Below are positions 35,042 to 49,313 of a stretch of DNA of 64,000 bases, one piece after another; position 1 is the stretch's first letter, and each line of letters opens with the position of its first letter. The DNA comes from Tetrapyrgos nigripes (taxonomy: Eukaryota > Basidiomycota > Agaricomycetes > Agaricales > Campanellaceae): NCBI GenBank assembly GCA_013368315.1, contig JAACJM010000076.1, forward strand, positions 186,001-250,000. The letters run 5' to 3'. The notes under the pieces are model-generated. The model did no database searches, was not told where the DNA came from, and saw nothing but the letters and a program-made list of their open reading frames with translations. The position numbers and the translations under genes were made by a program.

Positions 35042-38000
35042 ATGTCTCGTATATCGAATAATTCACGCTCTCTGCTCAAGCTCAGACTTGCCTCTCAACG
35101 CTCTTTTGCTGTTCCCTGTCGGACACGTCTTCTTCCACCTTCCGCCAGGCCAATCCCTCTCGTGCGATATGGACTCTCATTAACTCCCATACGAAACTAT
35201 GCACAAGGTCCTGGAGGTGGTGGAGGTGGTGGAGGATTTCCTGGTTTCAGCCTGGGCCCACAACATCAGAAGGGAGATGCTCTCAAGGAATATGCAAGTA
35301 CTTCATGCTGGCATTGACGGAACTTGGCTGACCTTTTCTCGCATGTAGAGCGTAGATTTGACTGAAATGGCTCGGAATGGGAAACTTGATCCTACAATTG
35401 GCCGAGATGATGGTGCGTTCCAGCTTTTTTTCGCGTTGGGCACGTCTCTAACACGTCCTTGTAGAAATTCGTCGAACGATTCAGAGTATGTTCATTTTTC
35501 TCTTTTTCTGGCGTGCAGATCATTCAATGGTGCTATGCAGTTCTTTCCCGACGAACAAAGTCGAATCCCGTTCTAATTGGGCCTCCTGGCGTTGGAAAAA
35601 CCGCGATTTTGGAGGGTTTGGCCAGTCGTATCGTGGCCAAGGAGGTTCCAGAGGTATACCGACTGCCTGTATGCGTGGCTAGTACTGATCTTTACTCCTT
35701 TTCAAGTCTCTTCAAAATAAACGCGTCCTTTCCATTGACCTATCAGCTATAATGGCTGGTTCCGGAATTCGGGGACAGTTTGAAGAAAAATTTAAAGCCC
35801 TTATTCGAGATATTGAGGAAGAAGTAAGTTGTCTGTCCAGCTTCGACATTTCCTCTTCTCATCTCCGTGCACTTCAGGCTGGAAATGTCATTTGCTTCAT
35901 TGATGAAGTTCGTAAGTACACTTCCACGATTTGCCTTGTATTTCGTAAAATTAATTATCCTTCCTTAGATACATTGTTCAATCTTGGAAAGGCCGAAGGT
36001 AGCATTGATGCAGGACAGATGATCAAGCCTGCTCTTGCCCGTGGTTTGCAGCTTGTTGGTGCTACTACTCGTACGTCTTTTTTCCATCTGGACCGTATAT
36101 GCAGACTGGCCTAATTTCCTCTATATCTAGCTGACGAGTACCGCAAAACCATTGGAAAAGATGCTGCTTTAGAACGTCGGTTCCAACCAGTTTCAATAGA
36201 CGAGCCCACTGTCGAATCCACATATCCATTCTTCGTGGCCTCAAGCCAAAGTATGAAGTACATCATGGTGTGGAAATTTCAGATAGTGCACTTGTCACTG
36301 GTGAGTACACTACTTCTATCATTAACCCATAGTTTCTAACTATGTTCACTCAGCCGCCATCTACTCTGCACGTTACATTTCCGACCGATATCTTCCTGAC
36401 AAGGCCATTGATCTAGTGGACGAAGCTGCCTCTGCCCTTCGTCTCGCTCAAGAATCCAAGCCTGATGAGTTGGAAGCTTTGGACCGGGAGATAATGACCC
36501 TCCAGATCGAGTTGGAAAGTTTGAAGAATGAGTCTGATGTTTTCAGTGTAGAAAGGCGAGAGAAGGTCGAGTCCGACTTGAAGAAGAAGAGGGAAGAGGC
36601 ACAGGCTCTGACCAAAATCTGGCAAGCTGGTGCGTAAGCTCTTTTTTTTGACAATTTTGTTCCCTTGAATGGGGCTAACTTCTTTGTTCCACAGAACGCC
36701 AACGCCTTGACAAAATCAAAGACCTCAAAGAACGACTAGAGGATGCGAAACATCAGCTCGAAGTCGCACAACGTCAAGGACAGTACGAACTCGCTAGCCG
36801 ACTACGATTTGCGACTATTCCCGAGTTGGAACGTCAGCTTCCTAAAGAAGAAGAAAGGGAACAAGAGGGCGAAGGGCCTCTCGCAATGCTCCACGATCGT
36901 GTCACCTCTAACGATATCTCACGTGTAGTAGCCAAAGCGACAGGCATTCCGGTGCAGAATTTGTTGAAGGGGGAAAAAGACAAATTGGTGCATGTGAGTC
37001 CACAATGTTTATGATGACGCCAGCTAGTGTTGACCCTGCTTTGCTTTCATTAGATGGAAGACACCCTAAGACGACGTGTTGTTGGTCAAGATCATGTTGT
37101 TGCAGCTGTCAGCGACGCAGTCCGGATATCGAGGGCTGGTCTTCAAGCTCCCAACAGACCTGTTGCATCATTCTTGTTCCTCGGTCCAACAGGTGTCGGC
37201 AAGACAGAACTGTGCAAAGCTTTGGCTGGATTCTTGTTCAACGATGAACAACGTGGATTGTGAGTACACTGGATTTTGCAAGCGAGTATGTATGAGCTGA
37301 CTGCGAAAACGATAATGTAGGATTAACATCAACATGTCCGAGTACCATGATAGACATACCATCTCTAGGCTGATTGGTGCCGCTCCTGGTTATGTGGGCT
37401 TCGAAGAAGGGGGTCAACTTACAGAGGCTGTTCGGCGTAAACCATATGGTATGTGTTTATCTGTTGTCAACTCATGAATACTTCCGCTGACCCGTCCATC
37501 TAGCTGTTATCCTGCTCGACGAACTCGAAAAGGCCCACAAGGATGTTGCTATGATATTGCTACAAATATTGGACGAAGGTAGCATCACCGACAGTCAAGG
37601 TCGTAAAGTCGACTTTAAGAACACGATTATTTGCCTCACTAGTAACCTTGGTTCGTAGCAGCATCCCTTATTTCTTAAGGAGCGTCTCGCTGACAACAAT
37701 CACAGGTAGCCAAATCCTCGCTCACCCAACCGCATGCAACGAAGATGGTGTCGTCAACTCCGAAGCCAGAGACGAAGTCTTGCAAAGAACGCAAGAATAC
37801 TTCCCTCCCGAACTTCTCAACCGTCTCGATTCCATGCTAGTCTTCAACAAGCTCTCTCGACAATCTATACTCCAGGTTGTCGACTTGCGTTTGAACGATG
37901 TCGCTGCAAGATTACGCAATAAGCGTATTAAGCTTGATGTGGATGTACCGGCCAAAGAGTGGTTGGCTAAACAAGGATATTCGGAGGTTTATGGAGCAAG

Positions 38001-38236
38001 AGCTATTGCTCGTGTGGTTAGGACGGATGTTCTATTCCCTTTGGCGCAGAAGTTGCTGAAGGGGACTATTAGGTGCGTTTTATCTCTTGCAAACGCATGG
38101 ATTGTCTACTGATGCCATGTTTAACAGAGACGGCGATGTTGTTGTCATCCGAGTTGACGGGGATGGAAAATCCCTCGTTATACAGGATAACCATCCCGCA
38201 GAATCGGAGTTGTCCTCCAAGTCAGAGTCTACTTAA
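35042..38236 (+). CDS. HSP78: Mitochondrial Hsp78/ClpB-type disaggregase
   Basis: Matrix AAA+ chaperone that re-solubilises aggregates with Hsp70. The N-terminus is a mitochondrial presequence-like [20 protein letters not shown] and then a Gly stretch. It goes straight into the first AAA+ module without the Clp_N domain, as in Hsp78. Module 1: Walker [16 protein letters not shown], Walker [10 protein letters not shown], and a middle coiled-coil domain. Module 2: Walker [17 protein letters not shown], Walker [12 protein letters not shown], and LTSNLGSQ and PPELLNRLD. The stop is at 38234-38236. Numerous short introns occur. One is read from 35487 through a later AG near 35537, which gives [18 protein letters not shown]; an earlier AG at 35519 would spoil the family sequence. 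No missing key residue was seen. Confidence 0.94.
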
Positions 38237-38605
38237 AAAGATACTTTAATTATGAAGCTTCAAGGGTCTAATGGTTCTTCTGCTCTGTACTTGTATCGTT
38301 ATCTGCACCACTACTTAGATCCCTGTATCAATACCCTTTTCGGATTACTTAGAATACACATCTCTACTCAGTCTACCCATATTTTATCTCTGACCATAAA
38401 AGATGGCCGGAAACTTAGACCTGGCAGGGTGTTTGCCTTTGTGCAGTTTCAGGATGAGGGTAACTACTGAAACAGTTAACATACATGGTCTTTGATAGCG
38501 TGGATCCTAAATAGTTCGAAAGCGAAACGAAAGATACAAAGACATAGTCAATACATAGTATCGACCGCACAAGGACCTAGCAGAAACAGGGAGAAACAAC
38601 CCACG
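38237..38605. other. Convergent intergenic
   Basis: About 370 bases between the 3' ends of HSP78 and the Mbp1-type gene. The few short frames are not recognisable. Confidence 0.45.
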
Positions 38606-41450
38606 TTAAATTACTCCATCCCGGACCTACCGAGAAGAGAAGATAAGACTATGAATGGTAGCGGTAGCAGAAGTCATACCTTCTGCATGAATCCAGAAAC
38701 ACGACCAATATCAATAACCTGCGCTTCACTTTCCATTGCGATGACAAGATTGTCAAGCATCTAGAAACAGCAGAGTCAGTTGGAAAGACGAGTTAATGAG
38801 CAGTAAAGACTTGCCTCTTCCACCTTATCAACAGCGACACCAGTACATAGCGCCACGATCCTGCGACACATGTACTCCTTTTCTGCACTTGCACCCTTCA
38901 AACCTTTTAGCCTCTCCTCCATCAATTCCTCCAGCCTCATATGCCACATCTTCGTCCTCCTCAACTTGATTAACGTCTCCATGTTATTTGCAGTGGGAGC
39001 AGGGGGATCTGGATCAACACTGACGGAAGGATTTTGCGCCATAGCTGACAGTTCACCGCTACCCGACATGCCAACGAGGGTTGATGATGGCCCTCGATAT
39101 CGGAATGCTGGTGAGATAGTGGAAGGCACGGTTGTCGTGATAGCTTCATCGTCCTCATCCCCTGAAGCATCTGCGTCTTCGTCGGGCTGTCGAGAAGGGT
39201 CATCAGTGTCCATGGCATCCTTATCTCGTATTCTCTCATTCTCCTCCTTTTCAGGTGGGTTATTTGGTGGAGTTCTTCCAGTCCAATCCCATTGATCCTC
39301 ATCCTTGATTGCCGTCTCCAGGTTTTTCACTCGTTGGCTGAGCAGATCCAGTTCGGCACATCTCGTCTGCCAGGTCTGTATCTGCTTCCTCTGTTCAGAT
39401 AATTCACGCGTGGCTGCACGCAGATGCGCTTGGGTGACATCCAATGCATCTTGTTTGACTTTGATTTCGGCCTGGAAATCAGCTGCTAGTCCTTGGATCA
39501 TACTCGTCATGTCTGCACAGACGTCCGTCAGTGGGTGTCTCCGTGAGGTTCGCAACTACACATACCCGCTATAACATCCTGCGATTTTTGAACCGGAGCT
39601 GGAGGTGCTGAACGCAGCATCGAAACAATTTCCTCGGCCTTAGAACCACCGTTGAGTTCCTGCACCACAAATAATGAGTTACAGGTCCACAGATATACAT
39701 ATGACTGAACAAACCTCGGTTTCGACACCAAAATCACCAGGTTTTAATCCAAGTTTGTTCATTAACGTTCTGTTCGCTCCGACATCGAGTAATGTCCTGA
39801 CGAGAGTTCTGCTGCCTACTCTGGCTGCGATATTCAAAGCAGTATCCCCATGTTCGTCCTGGAGGTCAATAATACACCCGAAATCGCCGTTCATTTGGTT
39901 GGCTATCCAATAGAATATTTGGTCCATATAATACCGAGCAGCAACTGCACGGCCTTTCACGCCAGCTAACGATACGATGTGATGGACGACACTCTTGCGA
40001 GACGTGTCGACAGTAAGGATAGACTGGGAAAGTCCTGCTTGTAAAAGCACTGGCAAGGACTGTGAAGCGGCTGTATGCGTAGCGAGAATGGTCCGTATGA
40101 GAGGTGTTTCACCCAGGTGATTTCCTCGATGTACATCAGCACCATGAGAAATTAATGCCTGGACAGTGGTAAGACGCGACAAGGACGACGCAAGGTGTAA
40201 TGCTGTGTGTCCTTGGTCGTCCAAAATCGTGTCAACGTCAATTGTCCTATTTGCTGTGTTGGGTGTATTTGGGTTGAGTGGAAGAGGAGCAAGTTCGCGT
40301 AGTAGGTTGAGCACCACCACTGGTTCATCGGCCTGACATATGGCGGCAATCACCGCCGCACGTCGGGTATCCTTTAGAGGGATAGAAGGGTCCAAATTGC
40401 GGGGATACGAGGGCTTAGTAGCGAACCGTGGCATGCGCGACGAATCATTTGGGGGTGTTGCGGACGTGATTTTATCTGTCGCAGTATTGGATGAACGCGT
40501 CGCGGTAGCTATTGGAGCGGGCTGTCCGTTCGGAACAGAATCCATCCTAGCGCGTTTAGCTGGCGAAGGTGCTTCTCCGTTGGTCTGAGGACCAGAAAGT
40601 GGTCTAGTACCATCTATCATCTGGACGTCCTGGGAATTTGTCGGTGTTTCATCCGATCGTTGCCTCTTGAGGGATTGGGATGGAGGTGGGGTTTGGGAGG
40701 TGGCTGAAAACGGTGATTGGGCGAAGCCAGGGGTGGGAGAGGGCTGGCCTGATCTGGCAGACACGACTGCGACACCAGCAGAAGAGGTGGAAGGGGTAAA
40801 GAGACCTTGGGCTCTACCTTGATTCAGGAGTCGAAGAGCCGACCCGGGCATGATGGGAGGAGGAGCGAGCATAGAAGGCATGGACGACATGGAATAGTTG
40901 GCATTTGCAACATTTCCTAGTGATCCGTAAGACGAAGAAGCGGATAGAGGGCGTGGGGAAACAGATGATATGTTAGGAGCAGAGACGGGTAGCGCCGCGA
41001 GGGAATTTGTACTGGGAGTGAAGTCGAACAAGGGTGCTAAGAGAGGTAGTACTCCATACTGAGTAGCAATGTCCCGTCCACGATCAAGGGGTATCCTAGA
41101 AGAAAATGAGGAGAGATACAGAAATTTGACGCGAAATCATACCATGTTCCTTGATATTTCCCGTAACCGCCCTGGACAATTTCGTGTTTACCAGGGAGAA
41201 TTTCCTTCTCCAGAATCTTTGTCCGTCGGCCCTTGTCCACTCCAGCTACCTTAAGAATCTGCGTCGCGTTGACGTAGGAGTCTGCGCGTCTGCGCATGAC
41301 AGCGATGCCTCTTATCATGCATTCATAGACCTGCCAAAAATGAGTCAAATTACACGGTTCAAACGAGAAAAAACAAACCTGGACCGACGAGTAGACCGCA
41401 TTGTATATCTTGACTGGCGGTTGATTGGGAACAGGACGGCCAGACTGCAT
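38606..41450 (-). CDS. MBP1: Mbp1/Res-type APSES transcription factor with ankyrin repeats
   Basis: DNA-binding subunit of the MBF-like complex for G1/S genes. Start [20 protein letters not shown]. The APSES/KilA-N DNA-binding domain carries [20 protein letters not shown], then [20 protein letters not shown] and [14 protein letters not shown] joined to [11 protein letters not shown] long Ser/Pro linker is followed by ankyrin repeats ([60 protein letters not shown]). The C-terminus has a coiled coil ([20 protein letters not shown]) and ends GFMQKVRDGVI. The last exon is tiny: a 43-nt-range intron with donor GTATGA joins FMQK to VRDGVI, stop at 38606-38608. Other introns fit near 39505-39570, 39660-39730 and 41107-41145. 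It lies 154 bases downstream of PRP4 on the same strand. Confidence 0.9.
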
Positions 41451-41503
41451 CCTGACGGTAAGAAGCGTGAATTAACGCGCGACGGAGAACAGCCCTGACA
41501 GGT

Positions 41504-41515
41504 GACGCGCGCGTC
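41504..41515. promoter_or_regulatory. GC palindrome GACGCGCGCGTC in the MBP1 upstream region
   Basis: A perfect 12-bp palindrome containing overlapping CGCG cores lies about 60 bases before the MBP1 start. A second ACGCGCGACGG lies at about 41475. CGCG-centred sites are the target class of MBF, though the exact ACGCGT is not present. Confidence 0.4.
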
Positions 41516-41604
41516 GGTTCATACCGACCTGTTCAAACTCCGACACACTCTGCTCAACGTTTTCTTTTTCATCAGGAAATTGGGATACATAGGGGACTGC
41601 AAAA

Positions 41605-43559
41605 CTACGATACATTCTCAGGTGCGAACAGCTGAAAGTTCCTATTATATGTCCCACTCGCGATGAGGTTTCCATCACTCGAGATATCCACCGACATGAC
41701 CTTCCCAGCGTCAGTGGATAACGTGCGAAGCATTTGCCAATCATCGGCACTCCATAATTTCACAAGTCCATCGTAACCCGAAGATGTGAAGAACAGCCCA
41801 GATCTGTATGACCATTCCTCTTCGGGTGTGAACGAGGGCTTGGAATCGTTCTTTGATTCCGACTCTGTCATCTCTACATCTCCATTGACATCGGGATTAG
41901 ACGCTGACGGTGCTGAAGGCTTTTTAAAGAATAGGTCGTTGGCCTGGAAGAACCGAACATCAGATACGTTCGATGTGTGCGCGGGTATTGTGTAGAGGGA
42001 TCTCTGAGATCTCATATCCCATATCCGAATGGTGTCATCTCCACCGCCGGTGGCGACTTGATACCTACAAAAGAGATAGTCAGTAACAATGGCATCGAAA
42101 GAACGCCATCCGAACCCATTAGGAGAGAAACTTATCGCATATATAGCCTGAACATGTCCGTCGAGGACCAAAGCAGTTCGACCAGTACGAAGGTCCCAGA
42201 CACGTCCAATGGCATCCAAACCCCTACAGTTCGGTGAGAAATCTAGATATTAATGGACATACGGAGACATACCCGGAAGCAACGAGAGCACCATCGTTTT
42301 GGAACTCTACAGCATACACCTCCTTAGAATGTCCTTCCTGCATTAATAATTCTTTTGACGTTGTGACATCCCATAGTCGCCATGTCGTGTCAAAACTAGC
42401 ACTGGCTACATATTCACCTGAAGGATGAAAAGCAACGCGACATACTCGTTCTTGGTGGCCTTTGAGCACGGAGAGAGGTGTTTCACTGCGTGGGTATCAT
42501 GAGAACTACAATATTTACATGTGCGTAACACTTACCCATTGAGAGACCATAAATGTACATTACAGTCTCCGGCACCACTGGCAATGTTGACAAGGTCAGG
42601 GCCTAGGTCCAAAGTAGCTTTGGGATGCCAGGCCAATCCACCAACACGATCGCTGTGCCTTGAATTATAACTCAGGGTCAACACTTGATGAAAGGCAAGC
42701 AAACATACCTCTGAAGGCGCGTACAGGCGTGCAAGAGGGTACACTCCATAGTTTCAATGTCCCAGACCAACTCCCTGTTGCTAGCATCTCATTGTTTGGG
42801 GAAAACCGAACCGTAGATATCGGTCGCTCGTCACCGATTTGAGAACCAAGATTAGCGAATTTCTAGTCGGCACTTTTTGAGCAAATAAAAACATAGAAAC
42901 AAGGGCAACGTACTTTCACTTCACCAAACACTTTTTTGCGTATATCCACAATACGACCAAGTTCCATTCTACTGTCTATCCGCTGTTGGGTGACGCGCTT
43001 TTGAGCTCTGTCAAATAGAACGCAATCAAAATATAGTAAGCACCTTGTCAATGTACACCATCAGATCGAATTTAACCTGGGCAAGGAGAACTCTGCTATT
43101 TTTCGTCTTGCTTCAAGTAGTTCTAGTGAACCAGGGGAGTAGAACTCTTCTTCCTACACGATGTTCAGTGGTTTGCCTTTGCTTGAGAAGTGAGATAAAA
43201 TACCTCTTCTTCACTTTCTGAAGATTCTTCCTCAACTTGCATCGCATCCTCTCCTCGAGCAGCATTTATTTGGGACAAGACGTATATGAGACGATCTCGG
43301 CGGTCAGCAGCCTAAAAGCACTAAGCTCAAAGAATTTGGGAAACAAAAAGGAACATACTCGTTCACCAAAAAGCGTAATAGGTTCTCCAATTTCTCTGAG
43401 TCGTGCTTTGACGCGATTGTCGTCTGTCGGAACCGCCATACTACGCGCTTTTTTCTTTCTCTCCAGCTCTTCCAATATCACTTTATTTTCCATCCGGGCT
43501 CTCTCAGAGCCCAAGAAGTTGCTGTCCTCCATGAGGGTATCCAAAGTGAGTTCTGCCAT
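41605..43559 (-). CDS. PRP4: Prp4, U4/U6 snRNP WD40 splicing factor
   Basis: WD-repeat protein that holds the U4/U6 di-snRNP together in the tri-snRNP. The start [20 protein letters not shown] leads to the PRP4/SFM motif [18 protein letters not shown]. An acidic stretch and the KAQKRV-like helix ([20 protein letters not shown]) come next. Seven WD40 blades follow, among them [40 protein letters not shown] and [20 protein letters not shown]. It ends [19 protein letters not shown]. The frame uses several short introns near 43150-43205, 42865-42915, 42670-42705, 42485-42535, 42225-42275 and 42065-42120. In one blade an acidic insert ([20 protein letters not shown]) sits before the last repeats. 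The function call is firm by the SFM motif plus propeller. Confidence 0.92.
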
Positions 43560-43796
43560 GATTAACTTGAGGCCTTGAGGGATGGAACCAGGAAAGCGAG
43601 AGCGTGACGTGACACTTCACGTGACTGGCTAACCTGTCGAGACGCTCTGGCAACAGACCAATTGATGGATTAAAAGTCCCTCTTGCGCTCAATTTTATTC
43701 TGACCTCTTCACTTCACTTCCAGACTCATCAAGTTTTCATCATTCCCTTTTCATTAACGCCATTCTTCATTGCTTCACGACTGCAACTCGTCAGCC
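43560..43796. promoter_or_regulatory. Divergent promoter PRP4 / CBK1 with E-box
   Basis: 237 bases between the two start codons. They hold CACGTG at 43618-43623 (E-box, bHLH target) next to GTGACGTGACAC. T-rich and CT-rich sequence precedes the CBK1 start. Confidence 0.4.
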
Positions 43797-45661
<1,865 letters not shown>

Positions 45662-45977
45662 TGACTTTCTCTTCGAGTGTCCACTCTGCCATTGAAATGC
45701 TTCCCTCATCCCAGCCATACCCACAGCTATCTGTATAAACCAAGTAATGCACTTGCAATATAGGAATTGGATTGTATCATACAAAATAGAGGCTGCCAGC
45801 CTGCAGAAATACATGTACCTTCGCATCTTATTACTTCCGGAGGTTTACCGGACCGATACTTCTCTCCTTTCGGACCGTCATTTCCAACACTTAAATATCG
45901 TGGTCAGTTGGTGCATTTACCCTGATTTCTCCTGAACGGAATTGTTCCAGTCCTCGTATCGATAAACCCTCAAGACA
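45662..45977. other. Intergenic
   Basis: About 315 bases between two plus-strand genes. Upstream of the polyol dehydrogenase nothing beyond a CT-rich stretch is visible. Confidence 0.4.
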
Positions 45978-47576
45978 ATGTCTACGTTTGAAGGAGGCTT
46001 CCCTGCCGTCTATAATCCCCGGCAGGTCCTTGACCACCCCGACTTTAGAGTCTTGAAACCTGGAGAGAAGACATCAAGTACAGCTAATATCGCCGCGTTC
46101 TACAACCCTGCTCACGAAATCCATCTTGTCGAGAAGCCCGTTCCCAAGCCTGGTCCTGGTCAAGTTCTTGTGCATGTTCGCGCGACAGGTATCTGTGGGT
46201 TAGTTGATTTGCTTCTATCTGGCCTGGATGATTCTTGATGCCTTCGTCAATGTGAAGGAGCGACGTTCATTTCTGGAAACATGGTGCGATTGGGCCTATG
46301 ATTGTGACCGATGAGGTTGGTATTGAGTCTATTCTATTTGAGCCTGCTTCTATCAATCATAATAATTGTTTTCGTAGTGTGGATCAGGACACGAGTCTGC
46401 TGGCGAGGTAATTGAAGTAGGGGAAGGTGTAACTCAGTGGAAAGCTGGTGAGTTAGAGTGGTAATTACTAGAAGCTGAACGGTTCATTTACGCTCGTCTT
46501 CAGGTGACAGGGTAGCGATGGAGAACGGCGTGCCTTGCTCTCAGCCTTCTTGTGATGCGTGCAGAATTGGCCGTTACAATGGCTGTCCCAATGTCGTGTT
46601 CTTCTCGACTCCTCCTTTCCACGGTAAGCATGAAAGCTCTCTTAAACATCTACATATTAATGACTTTATATCGATACACAGGGACTCTTACGAGATGGCA
46701 CCTTCACCCAGCTCAATGGCTCCATCGTCTTCCTGACAACGTGTCCTTTGAAGAGGGTTCGCTTTGTGAACCATTGGCTGTAGCATTGGCCGGCATAGAA
46801 CGCTCTGGTCTCCGTCTAGGAGATCCTCTTCTCATTTGGTATTAACAATTCTACTTGCATTAATGATAACGCGACTCATGTTGGTGGTACAGCGGTGCAG
46901 GTCCAATCGGATTGGTGTCTCTTCTCAGTGCTCGGGCAGCTGGCGCTGAGCCCATCGTCATCACTGATCTCTTCCAGAGTCGACTCGACTTTGCGAAGAA
47001 ACTCGTTCCCGGTGTGCGGACGGCCCTGATATCAAGAACTGCAACCCCCAAGGAACAAGCTGAAGTGATAAAGCAAGTTGCGGATACGCCGTTGACGGTT
47101 GCTTTGGAATGCACTGGTGTCGAAAGCAGTATTCATACTGCTGTTTATGTGAGTGCACTTTGAGAGGATAAAGCGACTGTACTGAAATAAATGTGTAGTC
47201 CATGGATTTCGGTGGCAAAGTCTTCATCATCGGTGTGGGCAAGAGCGAGCAAACGGTATGTTCCATGATCTCATTTTTGGGTTAGCGCTGAACCCCGTTG
47301 CTGCAGTTCCCTTTTATGCATCTGAGCGCAAATGAAATCGACGTTAGCTTCCAATACCGGTATGCTAATCAGGTACCAAGCTTGTTCTCAGTTTTCGAAG
47401 GTGGATGCTGATTGATGCGCTTCTAGTACCCTAAAGCCATCCGACTCATTTCGGGCGGTCTGATTGACGTTAAACCACTGGTGACGCATCGTTTCCCGCT
47501 CGAAGATGCTGTATCTGCTTTCCATGTCGCTGCTGATCCAGCACAAGGAGCCATTAAAGTCCAAATCCAGGATTGA
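45978..47576 (+). CDS. Zinc-dependent polyol dehydrogenase (LAD/SDH/XDH type)
   Basis: Medium-chain NAD-dependent dehydrogenase oxidising polyols such as L-arabinitol, sorbitol or xylitol to ketoses. Start [20 protein letters not shown]. The catalytic zinc Cys lies in [15 protein letters not shown] (the G-S-D joined through an intron at about 46198-46256) and the zinc His-Glu in [12 protein letters not shown]. The structural-zinc cysteines are in [17 protein letters not shown]. The nucleotide-binding motif is [20 protein letters not shown] with the NAD-type acid in VITDLF. It ends [15 protein letters not shown], stop at 47574-47576. Six or so short introns. The L-arabinitol 4-dehydrogenase, sorbitol and xylitol branches cannot be separated confidently by eye. 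It converges on the NmrA-like gene. Confidence 0.88.
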
Positions 47577-48020
47577 GCATGTGTATTTGGTGGTGATCAG
47601 GTAGAAACGACTTGTATACTATTATTGTAGACCGTCCAAGAAATTATGCACTGGTCGGCCCTTCTTCTTCTCCAACGCTCCATTGGCAGCCCCATAGCAT
47701 GCGTCGGAAGTATTGGTATTGGTGCTAGCCGCTTCCTCAGTAACATCAAAATCCTTGACAGTCTCGGTCTGAATGCGAATTCCCTGTCCACCACCCGAGT
47801 GCTGAAGCTGGAAAATGTTTGTTAAACTCGCGAGGTCTTTGCGTGATAGTTCGGCTGTTTAAAGTGGGGTGTATATCTTCGGTCATTCCTTCATTTGAGC
47901 ATTCCTTTCTTCCTCCCACTTCTGCCTTATCCGTCATTGTCTTCATCTTTTTTTTGGAATCATTATGCATGTCATGAGAGATATACACTGTTGTCTTTTC
48001 TTCAAACGCTATCCAGCTAG
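47577..48020. other. Convergent intergenic
   Basis: About 440 bases between two gene 3' ends. Short frames are antisense or low in content; no repeat seen. Confidence 0.45.
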
Positions 48021-49313
48021 TTAGTCTGAGGCAGCAGCTTTCACTTCTTCCTCTACCTCTCGCTTTATACTCTCCAATAGCTCCTTCGTCCCCTTCTTCG
48101 GATTCCATCCCAACGAACGCGATTGAGTGGCTCGACAGCGGGAGTTTCCGCTGAATTGCGCAATCATCAACGACCAGAATCCCGGGAAGTATCTGTTCAT
48201 CTCGTCCTCAGGGAACATCATTGGCTCTGCAGTCTTCCCTTTCCCCATACTGACCATAGCTTCTGCGATAGCCTTGCCAACATCGTATAGGGTGTGTTCA
48301 TCAGTAGCGCCGAAATAATACCCAGTTCGGCCATGACCGAGGGACGACGCTGATGACGGTGATAGTGCTGCATCTAGTAAGATGTTGTATAGTTCCGCAA
48401 CTGCAAAACGGAGAGAGGTCAGCCTCTACATCGCAAGGCAGGGTGAGCGTTACTTACGTTCATGCACTTCAACGTTAGGCCACATATTCTTGCCCTCGCC
48501 CACCATTCCACCATTCCCAAGGGCCAAGCTCGCACGTATAACTGCGGGGATTTGAATAGAACGACGATTGGAGAGCCCAGCTTCGAAAAGAGGACCAGTC
48601 GCGACGTTCCAAATGGTAGAAGGAAGGATGATGTAGGTCTGAACATAGCCTGTTGTTCAACGACATTAATGGTCTGCACATCTTTTCAGGCAAATAGAGC
48701 CTCCTCACCTGCCTTATCGCCAGAGATAATCTTCAGGTCCACATTTCGATGAGGTTGGGATTCTGGAAGGGTCTCCATTTGGTCTGGGTCTGCATCATCA
48801 TAGATGACCTTCCCAGTATACATCCCTTTCGCCCCGTCTGTAAGTAAACCGGTGCCTGACTATTGGAACATTCCAAGTCAGTATTCAGCCTTCGGGATGT
48901 ACAGCGGGTGGATACTAGATAGCATACCGTATTAATCAGAATAGGCTTTTCCCCCGTAACCTCAAACCTCTTCTTCAAACCCGCTAAGGCGCCCTCTGCA
49001 GCTCGGACGTCGTCACTATCTGCTGTAGCAATGACTACGTCGACTTCCGAGCAGGCTTTCGTCATGAGAGCGATATCAGAGTGAGATCCGACGATGGGAG
49101 TTACACCGAACGCTTTGAGCTTTTCAGCCTTCTCTGGAGAACGAACAATAGCTCGAATATCGAAGGAGGAGAAATCTGGCCTCTTCATGAGGCGACAGAA
49201 GACGCTGCCTCCAATGTAGCCTGTGCGACAACAGACCTGAGAGGAGAAAGACTAAGAGAAGAGAAGCCCATACCTGTGATCCCAGTCATCAAGATTTTGG
49301 TCTTTTCCGTCAT
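48021..49313 (-). CDS. NmrA-like NAD(P)-binding protein
   Basis: Atypical short-chain dehydrogenase fold. Start MTEKTKILMTGITGYIGGSV, a glycine-rich nucleotide motif GxTGYIG formed across an intron at about 49205-49275. Then come FDIRAIVRSPEKAEKLKAFG (Arg-selecting for NADP), DVVIATADSDDVRAAEGALA, and LINTSGTGLLTDGAKGMYTG and VIYDDADPDQMETLPESQPH. The middle is IILPSTIWNVATGPLFEAGL and the C-terminus GRTGYYFGATDEHTLYDVGK ending VEEEVKAAASD. Some members sense NADP/NAD and regulate transcription; others reduce substrates. Neither is decided here. It has four introns. The proteins most like it in basidiomycetes are usually called NAD(P)-binding or NmrA-family. It is divergent from YVC1. Confidence 0.83.
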
